From positions 620,001 to 684,000 of the forward strand of contig NZ_FOQT01000002.1 of NCBI RefSeq assembly GCF_900113805.1: a DNA stretch of 64,000 nucleotides, given 5' to 3'. The notes beneath the pieces were generated by a model that ran no database searches, was not told the DNA's origin, and saw only the letters and a program-made list of their open reading frames with translations. This DNA comes from Halpernia frigidisoli. Its GTDB lineage: Bacteria > Bacteroidota > Bacteroidia > Flavobacteriales > Weeksellaceae. Within the stretch, counting starts at the first letter, position 1; each line of letters starts with the position of its first letter. The translations under genes and the position numbers were made by a program. Positions 9,521 through 16,667 of the stretch are shown in pieces.

Positions 9521-9600
9521 AATTTAAATTTTAGATTGAATTTTAGATTTGAATTTTAAAAAAGTAACGGTCGTTTAAAATTGTGGCCTAAAATTTTTAA

Positions 9601-10353
9601 TTATTTTTTATCTCTTGATGGTCTTCTGTCAGGTCTATCACCTCTTTCTCTGCGGTCATTATCTCTTGGTCCTCTATCAGAAGGTCCGCCTTTTTTCTGC
9701 TGACCAACTAATGGTGTAAGATCTCTTTTACCATAAACCTCTCCTTTCATGATCCATACTTTCACACCTAACTTCCCGTAAGTAGTATTTGCTTCAGCAA
9801 TGTGATAATCAATATCTGCTCTAAATGTTGATAAAGGAATTCTACCTTCTTTAAAGTTCTCAGATCTTGCCATTTCCGCACCGTTCAATCTGCCGGAAAT
9901 TTGTACTTTAATACCTTCTGCACCCATTCTCATAGTACTTGCAATTGACATTTTAACAGCTCTTCTGTAAGAAATTCTATTTTCAATTTGTTTTGCAATA
10001 CTATCAGCAACAAGGATTGCATCAAGTTCTGGTCTTTTGATCTCAAAAATATTGATCTGAATATCTTTCCCAGTTAATTTTTTTAATTCTTCTTTCAATT
10101 TATCTACTTCAGAACCACCTTTCCCGATAATTAAACCTGGTCTCGCAGTAGTAATAGTAACTGTAACAAGTTTTAATGTTCTTTCAATATAAATTTTAGA
10201 AATTCCACCTTTAGACAATCTTGCCTCAAGGTATCTTCTGATTTTATAGTCTTCTGCGATTCTGTCTCCATAATCTTTCCCACCATACCAGTTAGAGTCC
10301 CATCCTTTGATGATTCCTAATCTATTGCCAATTGGATTTGTTTTCTGTCCCAT
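9601..10353 (-). CDS. rpsC: 30S ribosomal protein S3 with charged C-terminal tail
   Basis: mRNA-entry protein with helicase-assisting function. The 250 residues hold the N-terminal domain ([20 protein letters not shown]), a KH type II domain with [18 protein letters not shown] near residue 75, and the C-terminal S3 domain ([20 protein letters not shown]). After the core comes a tail of about 30 residues rich in Arg, Asp and Gly. Gap to rplV is 7 bases. Confidence 0.98.
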   Translation of the reverse strand: MGQKTNPIGNRLGIIKGWDSNWYGGKDYGDRIAEDYKIRRYLEARLSKGGISKIYIERTLKLVTVTITTARPGLIIGKGGSEVDKLKEELKKLTGKDIQINIFEIKRPELDAILVADSIAKQIENRISYRRAVKMSIASTMRMGAEGIKVQISGRLNGAEMARSENFKEGRIPLSTFRADIDYHIAEANTTYGKLGVKVWIMKGEVYGKRDLTPLVGQQKKGGPSDRGPRDNDRRERGDRPDRRPSRDKK

Positions 10354-10360
10354 AACTAGA

Positions 10361-10765
10361 TTATTGATTTACTGTTTTATCACCTAAAATTAAGGTAATG
10401 TGGTTAGATCTCTTTCTGATTCTGTGTCCTCTACCTTGTGGTGCAGGGCGTAATCTTTTCAATTGTCTCGCGCTATCAACCATAATTTCTTTCACAACAA
10501 GGTTTGCTGCTTCAATATCCTGTCCTTCGTTCTTAGATTGCCAGTTGGCCATCGCAGAAAGTAAAACTTTTTCTAATTTAATAGAAGCACCTTTCTTAGA
10601 AAATTTTAAGATAGATAATGCTCTTGCAACTTCAACACCTCTGATGATGTCTGCAACTAATCGCATTTTTCTTGGGGAAGAAGGGCAATCATTATATAAC
10701 GATTTTGCCACATCTTGGTTTGCTATTTTACGTGCTAAAGCACTTTCTCTTTTTCTTGATCCCAT
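10361..10765 (-). CDS. rplV: 50S ribosomal protein L22
   Basis: Its long beta-hairpin lines the nascent-peptide tunnel and is a macrolide-resistance site. It has 134 residues. The signature [19 protein letters not shown] near the C-terminus looks unaltered apart from RP in place of the usual RA. It overlaps the rpsS stop by one base and is followed by rpsC. Confidence 0.97.
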   Translation of the reverse strand: MGSRKRESALARKIANQDVAKSLYNDCPSSPRKMRLVADIIRGVEVARALSILKFSKKGASIKLEKVLLSAMANWQSKNEGQDIEAANLVVKEIMVDSARQLKRLRPAPQGRGHRIRKRSNHITLILGDKTVNQ

Positions 10766-11043
10766 TATCTGCTTCCTTTATTTTTGTTACCACCGTGACC
10801 TCTAAAAGATCTCGTAGGGGAAAATTCTCCCAATTTATGGCCAACCATATTTTCAGTAACATAAACAGGGATAAAAGATTTCCCGTTGTGTACTGCGAAA
10901 GTTTGACCTACAAAGTCTGGAGATATCATAGATGCTCGAGACCAAGTTTTTATAACCGTCTTTTTATTAGACTCTTTGTTTGCTTCGACCTTATTTACTA
11001 ATGTATAGTGAATGAAAGGTCCTTTTTTAAGTGATCTAGACAT
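10765..11043 (-). CDS. rpsS: 30S ribosomal protein S19
   Basis: Head protein that pairs with S13 near the A-site. The 92 residues start [20 protein letters not shown] and contain [21 protein letters not shown], the S19 signature. Gap to rplB is two bases, and it overlaps rplV by one base. Confidence 0.98.
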   Translation of the reverse strand: MSRSLKKGPFIHYTLVNKVEANKESNKKTVIKTWSRASMISPDFVGQTFAVHNGKSFIPVYVTENMVGHKLGEFSPTRSFRGHGGNKNKGSR

Positions 11044-11045
11044 AA

Positions 11046-11867
11046 TTATTTTCTTTTAGATAAAATGTGACGGTTAGACGCTTTATTTTTAGTTCTAGTT
11101 TTGTAACCTTTAGCCGGCATACCGTTTCTAGATCTTGGGTGTCCACCAGAAGATTTACCTTCACCACCACCCATTGGGTGATCGACAGGGTTCATTACTA
11201 CTGGTCTGGTTCTAGGTCTTCTACCCAACCATCTGCTTCTACCTGCTTTACCAGATACTGTCAACTGATGATCACCGTTTGAAACCGAACCTACCATTGC
11301 GATACATTCTACCAAAATCATTCTAGATTCACCAGAAGGCAATTTTACGATAGCATATTTTCCATCTCTGGAAGTCAATTGTGCGGATGAACCTGCACTT
11401 CTTGCCATAATAGCACCTTGTCCTGGTCTTAATTCAATACAAGAAATTGTTGTTCCCAAAGGAATATTTTTCAATTTCATAGCGTTCCCCACTTCTGGTT
11501 CCACTGTTTCTCCTGAAACTACTGTTTGATTTATTTTGATACCGTGTGGAGCGATGATATATCTCTTCTCTCCGTCAGCATATTCTAATAAAGCGATAAA
11601 TGCAGTTCTGTTTGGATCGTATTCCACAGATTTTACCGTTGCTTCAACATCGAATTTATTTCTTTTGAAGTCGATAATTCTGTATTTTCTTTTGTGTCCA
11701 CCTCCGGTGTAACGCATGGTCATTTTACCAGTATTGTTACGACCACCTGATTTACTTAGACCAACTGTTAGAGATTTCTCTGGTTTGTTGGTAGTAATTT
11801 CCTCAAAGTTGTTTACAACTCTGAATCTCTGTCCCGGGGTGATAGGTTTTAATTTTCTAACAGACAT
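11046..11867 (-). CDS. rplB: 50S ribosomal protein L2
   Basis: Essential for subunit joining and for the peptidyl-transferase centre. The 273 residues are the usual length. The conserved C-terminal [20 protein letters not shown] includes the functionally important histidine. The mid-protein [20 protein letters not shown] block is also present. It sits between rplW and rpsS. Confidence 0.98.
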   Translation of the reverse strand: MSVRKLKPITPGQRFRVVNNFEEITTNKPEKSLTVGLSKSGGRNNTGKMTMRYTGGGHKRKYRIIDFKRNKFDVEATVKSVEYDPNRTAFIALLEYADGEKRYIIAPHGIKINQTVVSGETVEPEVGNAMKLKNIPLGTTISCIELRPGQGAIMARSAGSSAQLTSRDGKYAIVKLPSGESRMILVECIAMVGSVSNGDHQLTVSGKAGRSRWLGRRPRTRPVVMNPVDHPMGGGEGKSSGGHPRSRNGMPAKGYKTRTKNKASNRHILSKRK

Positions 11868-11881
11868 TACGATTGTTTATT

Positions 11882-12172
11882 TTAGTTAGTTGCAAAAATG
11901 TCAATAACTTCTCCTCCTGCAAGGGAAACTACTGCTTTTTTCAATTTGTTGGTTTTCCCAACTTGTAATCCTTTTTTAGTGTTTTTCGAAGAAACTTTTG
12001 GCGCATAAATCATTGTGCGAACGTCAGTTACTTTTACACCGTACATTGCTTCTACTGCTTTTCTAATCTGGATTTTATTCGCCTTAGGTTGAACTAAGAA
12101 AGAATAAGCACCTCTTAAATCCTGCAAGTAATTCGCTTTTTCCGAAATAATTGGTTTAATGATAATCGACAT
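11882..12172 (-). CDS. rplW: 50S ribosomal protein L23
   Basis: Tunnel-exit protein that docks trigger factor and SRP. The 96 residues start MSIIIKPIISEKANYLQDLR and carry the family region VQPKANKIQIRKAVEAMYGV. It is three bases after rplD and 14 before rplB. Confidence 0.97.
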   Translation of the reverse strand: MSIIIKPIISEKANYLQDLRGAYSFLVQPKANKIQIRKAVEAMYGVKVTDVRTMIYAPKVSSKNTKKGLQVGKTNKLKKAVVSLAGGEVIDIFATN

Positions 12173-12175
12173 GAT

Positions 12176-12805
12176 TTATTTCTTTAAGTTTTCTTGAAAT
12201 TTCTCTATTGCACCTTCTAAGAAAATTACTTCACCTGCATGAACAATATCGTAAGAACTAATTTCATTGTAGTTCATCACTTTTGTTTTAGGTAAATTTC
12301 TTGAAGATAAGTACACATTTTTATTTGCTTCCGGAAGAATAAATAATGCTTTTTTACCAGTGAATTCTAAAGCCGCAAGCAACTTGATAAAATCTTTGGT
12401 TTTTGGCGCATCAAATGATAAATCTTCTAAAACTGAAATGCTGTTTTCTCTCATTTTCTGAGAAAGAACTGATTTCTTAGCCAATCTTTTAAGTGCTTTA
12501 TTTAATTTAAATCTATAATCTCTTGGTTTTGGACCGAAAATGCGACCACCACCTCTAAAAATTGGAGATTTAATATCACCGTATCTAGCAGATCCTGAAC
12601 CTTTTTGTTTCTTAAGTTTCTTAGTAGATCCTGTTATTTCACTTCTTTCTTTAGACTTGCTTGTCCCTTGACGCTGAGCGGCAAGATATTGCTTCACTTC
12701 TAAGTAAACCGCGTGTTGGTTTGGTTCGATACCGAAAACAGCATCATCAAACGTTACTTTTCTCCCGGTTTCTTTTCCTGATGTATTTAATACTACTAAT
12801 TCCAT
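12176..12805 (-). CDS. rplD: 50S ribosomal protein L4
   Basis: Tunnel-lining protein; in E. coli it also represses the S10 operon. It has 209 residues. The extended loop rich in basic residues ([40 protein letters not shown]) is typical of L4. Its start overlaps the end of rplC by 10 bases, so translation is likely coupled. Confidence 0.98.
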   Translation of the reverse strand: MELVVLNTSGKETGRKVTFDDAVFGIEPNQHAVYLEVKQYLAAQRQGTSKSKERSEITGSTKKLKKQKGSGSARYGDIKSPIFRGGGRIFGPKPRDYRFKLNKALKRLAKKSVLSQKMRENSISVLEDLSFDAPKTKDFIKLLAALEFTGKKALFILPEANKNVYLSSRNLPKTKVMNYNEISSYDIVHAGEVIFLEGAIEKFQENLKK

Positions 12806-13422
12806 TTTCTAATAATTACATAAGAATTTTTTGCTCCCGGAATCGCGCCTTTTACTACTAAAAGGTTTTGCTCTTCGTCTACTTTTAACACTTGAAGATT
12901 TTGAACAGTAACTTTGTCACCACCCATTCTTCCTGCCATTCTCATTCCTTTAAATACTCTTGAAGGATCTGAACCTGCACCGATAGAACCTGGAGCTCTT
13001 AATCTGTTGTGCTGTCCGTGAGTTGCTTGCATTACACCTCCAAAGTTGTGTCTTTTCACAACACCCTGAAAGCCTTTTCCTTTTGAAGTTCCAGTTACAT
13101 CAACAAATTCACCTTCAGCAAATAAGTTTACTTTCACTTCATCTCCAACGCTTAAGTTTTTTACAAACTCGTGATAGAATTCTACCAACTTCGCTTTTGG
13201 AGCAGACCCAGCCTTTTTAAAATGGCCGAGTAACGCTTTACCAACGTTCTTTTCACTCTTGTCATCGAAACCTAGTTGTGCACTAACATACCCATCTTTT
13301 TCTTTGGTTCTGACCTGTAAAACCGAGCAAGGACCTGCTTGAATAACGGTGCACGGCATATTTTTGCCGTTTGCGTCAAACAGAGAAGTCATCCCGATTT
13401 TTTTTCCAATAATACCTGACAT
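12796..13422 (-). CDS. rplC: 50S ribosomal protein L3
   Basis: Early-assembly protein whose loop reaches the peptidyl-transferase centre. The 208 residues start [20 protein letters not shown] and contain [20 protein letters not shown] with [15 protein letters not shown]. Here it is the first gene of its transcription unit. rpsJ, the usual upstream neighbour, is 10.5 kb away at 23920-24225. A consensus promoter lies at 13518-13547. Confidence 0.98.
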   Translation of the reverse strand: MSGIIGKKIGMTSLFDANGKNMPCTVIQAGPCSVLQVRTKEKDGYVSAQLGFDDKSEKNVGKALLGHFKKAGSAPKAKLVEFYHEFVKNLSVGDEVKVNLFAEGEFVDVTGTSKGKGFQGVVKRHNFGGVMQATHGQHNRLRAPGSIGAGSDPSRVFKGMRMAGRMGGDKVTVQNLQVLKVDEEQNLLVVKGAIPGAKNSYVIIRKWN

Positions 13423-13491
13423 TGTTTATATATATCTATTTATATTCTGGTTGTCTCACTTAAGTTTCCGTAGTTTCTATGTTTGAAATAG

Positions 13492-13518
13492 GCACACTTC
13501 TTCTTAAATTGAGTGTGC
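13492..13518 (-). promoter_or_regulatory. Dyad at the predicted rplC transcription start
   Basis: GCACACT (13492-13498) and AGTGTGC (13512-13518) form a perfect 7-bp inverted repeat with a 13-base loop. It starts at the last base of the -7 box of the rplC promoter. It could be an operator or the start of a leader hairpin. Only the dyad is directly seen. Confidence 0.5.
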
Positions 13519-13547
13519 AAATGTAAGAATATATTTTTAATTGACAA
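13518..13547 (-). promoter_or_regulatory. Promoter of the S10-spc-alpha operon (upstream of rplC)
   Basis: On the minus strand TTG (13545-13547) is followed by 19 bases and TACATTTG (13518-13525). This matches the Bacteroidota sigma-ABfr pattern TTG-N19-TAnnTTTG exactly. The rpsL promoter in this window has the same spacing. It lies about 95 bases before the rplC ATG and would drive the whole operon down to rpoA. Confidence 0.8.
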
Positions 13548-13585
13548 TGAGACAATTAAAAAAAATTGCGAAATAATTCTTTTAA

Positions 13586-13606
13586 AGGATGAAAAAAAAA
13601 CATCCT
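13586..13606. other. Short hairpin between GLPGLI gene and rplC promoter
   Basis: AGGATG (13586-13591) and CATCCT (13601-13606) flank nine A residues (T on the minus strand). It lies in the 235-base gap between the stop of the upstream minus-strand GLPGLI gene and rplC. It may weaken read-through, but it is not a classical terminator because the T-run is in the loop. Confidence 0.35.
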
Positions 13607-13657
13607 CCAAATGAAAATGCTTTTTTCAAAAAAATAATAGAGTATTTATTTCAATAT

Positions 13658-14494
13658 CTACCTTACCCATATATCAGTTTTATCTAAAGGATTATTATGA
13701 AGCTTCATCCAATTCCATAATTCATTGTTTAAAAATTTATAAGATTCCACAGCATTAAATTTTACACCGTTAATAATTGAAGTTCCTGAAATTCCATCGA
13801 TCGCATCTTCTTGTCGAGATTTTGCACTAGGATCCCGGATGTAATTTTTTTTAATGTCTATTAACTTATTTAATGTTTTAATTGTCACAATTTTACTCGG
13901 TAACTCAAATGTTGACTTTTTTTTCAAAATTGACTTACTACTGATAAAATAATCCCCATCATCGCTTGAAATCTGTAGAATTAAACCTGGCAAACCTTGA
14001 AATAAAAACGGACCATCTTGAATTGGAATATCATTTGTAAACCAGGCTTCCCAAATTCTACCTCCGTAAAATAATTTTGCTGCAGTACAGTTATAGTTAT
14101 TAATTATTTTACTGGACTTTTGAATTTCCCATTTACCGTTAAAAGAATTAGGATAACTAAAATATTCACCATTAAATCTTTCTATCACTTGATCTTTTTT
14201 ATCTAAATAGTTTTTGACAATAATTTCGTTGAAAGATTGAGATGGTAATATACTTCTTAAATAATTTTTATTGGCTTCGTTGGCAATATTAATTTTTTGA
14301 TAAAGAGAATCAGATATAACTTTTGCGTAGCTATAAAACACAGAATTATTCTTATCTATCTCGAGAGCCATCAGTTCCTTTTCTTTTTTAGGATTGTTTT
14401 TGATCGGATTGTAAGAAATTTCATATATTACCTGCAACCCCTGACAATGCATAAAAGAAGCACTTAAAATAAATATAAATATGTACAGTTTCAT
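13658..14494 (-). CDS. GLPGLI family secreted protein (cassette A, second)
   Basis: Secreted protein of the GLPGLI family (TIGR01200), which is widespread in Bacteroidota with no established function. The 278 residues have a signal peptide (about 1-18, ending MHCQG). The family core is W-x-AWF-x5-IP-x2-DGP followed by GLPGLI at residues 167-172. The gene starts four bases after the preceding GLPGLI gene, so the two are an operon with the peptide gene at 15262. It faces the S10 operon in the same direction. Confidence 0.85.
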   Translation of the reverse strand: MKLYIFIFILSASFMHCQGLQVIYEISYNPIKNNPKKEKELMALEIDKNNSVFYSYAKVISDSLYQKINIANEANKNYLRSILPSQSFNEIIVKNYLDKKDQVIERFNGEYFSYPNSFNGKWEIQKSSKIINNYNCTAAKLFYGGRIWEAWFTNDIPIQDGPFLFQGLPGLILQISSDDGDYFISSKSILKKKSTFELPSKIVTIKTLNKLIDIKKNYIRDPSAKSRQEDAIDGISGTSIINGVKFNAVESYKFLNNELWNWMKLHNNPLDKTDIWVR

Positions 14495-14498
14495 TTTA

Positions 14499-15209
14499 TT
14501 AATTTAAATCAAACACTTCTAATCTACTAGAAAAATCTGTGTGAATATGACTGTTGGATTCCTTTTCAATTTTTTCTTTAGTTGAATAATACAAATTTTT
14601 AGCTTCTGATATTAGCGAGTCTAAATTTTTTGCACTACTAATATTTAATTGCGTATGAATTTTTCCCTTAAAATCCGAAATTGAAGTAGCAGTAATTTCC
14701 AATTTACCAGAATCTTCTTTTAATTCTAAAATTAAACCTGGAAGATTAGCAAATTTACGAGGACCATCTGGTATCTTTAAATCTTTAGAAAAAAAAGCAG
14801 TATAACTCCTACCTCTAAATTCAGTTTTCGCCTGAAAACAGTTATAATTTAATATTGTTTTTGTTTTAGAATAATCTATTTTCCAATCAAATTTTAAAGA
14901 CTCTTTTAAAATTTTTTTAGTAACGTACGATATATTTGACTCTGAATAAACAGAATCTTTTTTGAAATCTTTAAAAAATTCTTCTCTGGATTCAATCATT
15001 TCACCCACCATCTCATCTCTATCATTGAAGTGCGCCGTACCAGGTTTTATATCTTTAGTATAGTTAATATACAGGGAACTTTCATTCGAATAAAATAATT
15101 CACTTTGGAATTTAGTCCCTTCATTATTTGTTGTGTATTTAACGTCAAGCCCACTTTGTGAAAAAACTACGATATTTGAAAATATTGACAATAGTAATAA
15201 TAATTTCAT
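14499..15209 (-). CDS. GLPGLI family secreted protein (cassette A, first)
   Basis: The 236 residues start with a signal peptide (MKLLLLLSIFSNIVVFSQSG). The family core is GRSYTAFFSKDLKIPDGP followed by NLPGLI at 155-160, so the first G of the eponymous motif is replaced by N. The C-terminal half is Lys/Ser-rich and shorter than in the neighbouring paralog. It lies 52 bases after the small peptide gene, behind a perfect 14-bp hairpin, and four bases before the next GLPGLI gene. Function is unknown; an envelope location is inferred from the signal peptide. Confidence 0.85.
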   Translation of the reverse strand: MKLLLLLSIFSNIVVFSQSGLDVKYTTNNEGTKFQSELFYSNESSLYINYTKDIKPGTAHFNDRDEMVGEMIESREEFFKDFKKDSVYSESNISYVTKKILKESLKFDWKIDYSKTKTILNYNCFQAKTEFRGRSYTAFFSKDLKIPDGPRKFANLPGLILELKEDSGKLEITATSISDFKGKIHTQLNISSAKNLDSLISEAKNLYYSTKEKIEKESNSHIHTDFSSRLEVFDLN

Positions 15210-15223
15210 TTGTCTTTTATTAA

Positions 15224-15256
15224 AATTATAAGGGCTAAATAATAGCCCTTATAATT
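15224..15256 (-). terminator. Perfect 14-bp intercistronic hairpin after peptide A
   Basis: AATTATAAGGGCTA (15224-15237) and TAGCCCTTATAATT (15243-15256) pair perfectly around a 5-base loop. On the minus strand it starts five bases after the peptide stop and is followed by TTTTAATAAAAG, a weak U-tract. It probably acts as a partial terminator or 3' stabiliser, raising peptide mRNA over the downstream GLPGLI genes. Confidence 0.7.
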
Positions 15257-15261
15257 GTTAT

Positions 15262-15513
15262 TTATGCTCCTTGTCCTGGTGTTGGTGGTGGGGTAATTTC
15301 AGCAATTGCCATTTTTCTCGCAGCATCTTTTGCTTCACCACAGGTTGCAGCTTCAGCACAATACTGATTTCCATTAGCAAGAACGCACCATTGACACTCG
15401 TCCTTCACTACTGTTTTTTCTACTAGAGACGTTGTGCTATTTTTAACTTCTGCTGTTTTTGCACTCATCATTCCAGCAACTCCAAAGGCTGCTAATAAAA
15501 TAAATCTTTTCAT
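15262..15513 (-). CDS. Small secreted cysteine-rich peptide A (MSA-leader type)
   Basis: The longest frame starts at 15579, but its first codons are the hexamer repeat. The supported start is ATG 15513, giving 83 residues. The leader MKRFILLAAFGVAGMMSA is nearly the same as that of the peptide at 23421-23735. The mature part has four cysteines (40, 43, 52, 58; C-x2-C-x8-C-x5-C) and a proline/glycine tail (TPPPTPGQGA). Function is unknown. It is the first gene of a peptide-GLPGLI-GLPGLI unit. A RiPP or toxin-like role is possible, but no maturation enzyme is nearby. Confidence 0.75.
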   Translation of the reverse strand: MKRFILLAAFGVAGMMSAKTAEVKNSTTSLVEKTVVKDECQWCVLANGNQYCAEAATCGEAKDAARKMAIAEITPPPTPGQGA

Positions 15514-15544
15514 AATAAATAATATTTGTTGGTTAATAAGTGCT

Positions 15545-15579
15545 AAATTAAAATTAAAATTAAAATTAAAATTATGCAA
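15545..15579 (-). promoter_or_regulatory. Hexamer-repeat promoter region of peptide A
   Basis: Five perfect copies of AAATTA (15545-15574) run directly into TGCAAG. On the minus strand this is CTTGCA followed by (TAATTT)5. The TTG (15577-15579) lies 20 bases from the fourth unit, which reads TAATTTTA and is near the TAnnTTTG -7 consensus. Upstream and downstream flanks are homologous to the region before the peptide at 23735. Promoter function is inferred. Confidence 0.65.
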
Positions 15580-15668
15580 GTTCTTTTTTAATTTTTAACA
15601 AGATATTCGCAATTTGTATTCAAACTAAATAGCCATTTTATTTTACTTTAATTTTAATAAATTTGAAA

Positions 15669-16643
15669 ATGAAAAATCGTCTTCTTATTTTCTGCTTACT
15701 TTTTCTTTTATCGTGCGGAAAACTAACTTCCCACGAGCATACTTTTTACTACTGGCGAACGAACCTAAGTTTAAATAAGGCAGAAAAAACAGCACTCAAT
15801 AATTCCAAAGTTCCTTTTTTATATACCCGTTTTTTTGACATTGATAAAATTGAGGGAAAATTTCAGCCCGTTGGTGTTCTTACAAAAGACGACAGTTTTA
15901 AAACCAATAAAAAAATTGTGCCGGTAGTTTTTATAAAAAATGAAATTTTGTACGACATCAAACCTGATGAGATCGATTTTTTAGCAAAAAGTATTTTTAA
16001 TTTAATTATCAGAAAAGGCAAACAACTCCAACTTAATTTAAGCGACGAGATCCAGATCGACTGCGATTGGAATTCAGGAACAAATAAGGAATATTTTGAT
16101 TTGCTTAAAAGTCTGAAGCAAATTTCCCACAAAAACATTACTTGTACTTTAAGGTTGCATCAGGTAAAAGACAGAAATTTTATGGGAATTCCTCCGGTTG
16201 AAAAAGTTTATTTAATGTGTTACGCCACATCTTCACCTTTAGAAAATTCTTTAAAAAATTCAATTTTAGACGTCACAACTTTAAAAAATTATCTCGACCA
16301 TTTAATGGTTTATCCACTGAAAATGGACATAGCACTTCCGATCTATTCCTGGGGAATTGTCACCAATCATTTAGGAAAACATAAATTGATCAACGCTTTA
16401 TCTTCCGAAGAATTGAAAAAAAACAATAATTTTAAGAAAATTTCTGATGATAATTTTGAAGTTTTAAAAGATGGTTTCTACTTTGGAAATTATTTAAGTA
16501 AAGGTTTTAAAATAAAAATTGAAGCCGTTTCACAAAAAGATCTTGATGAAACACTTTCGTTTATAAATGGACAAATTACTTTTTACAACATTATATATTA
16601 TCAGCTTGACAGCCGTTTCATTAAAAACTACAATTTAAAATAG
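15669..16643 (+). CDS. Uncharacterised lipoprotein, possible TIM-barrel fold
   Basis: The start at ATG 15669 gives MKNRLLIFCLLFLLSCGK, a clear lipoprotein signal (LLSC). The frame also extends six bases up to a TTG at 15663. The mature part of about 305 residues contains IQIDCDWNSGTNKEYFDLLK. This resembles the strand-4 region of DUF3142 or glycoside-hydrolase-like TIM barrels, an assignment that is tentative. A TAAATTTG ends only three bases before the ATG. It is followed 24 bases later by the 888-residue secreted protein, so the two are probably co-transcribed. Confidence 0.75.
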   Translation: MKNRLLIFCLLFLLSCGKLTSHEHTFYYWRTNLSLNKAEKTALNNSKVPFLYTRFFDIDKIEGKFQPVGVLTKDDSFKTNKKIVPVVFIKNEILYDIKPDEIDFLAKSIFNLIIRKGKQLQLNLSDEIQIDCDWNSGTNKEYFDLLKSLKQISHKNITCTLRLHQVKDRNFMGIPPVEKVYLMCYATSSPLENSLKNSILDVTTLKNYLDHLMVYPLKMDIALPIYSWGIVTNHLGKHKLINALSSEELKKNNNFKKISDDNFEVLKDGFYFGNYLSKGFKIKIEAVSQKDLDETLSFINGQITFYNIIYYQLDSRFIKNYNLK

Positions 16644-16667
16644 TTGATATTTTAAAACACATACATT

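Noticed and set aside
15514-15579. N-terminal extension of peptide A (MHNFNFNFNFNL...)
   Set aside because: It is only translation of the AAATTA repeat array. The ATG at 15513 matches the start of peptide B and its leader.
15541-15580. CRISPR array suspected from the regular short repeats
   Set aside because: The units are six bases, contiguous and without spacers. No cas genes exist in the window.
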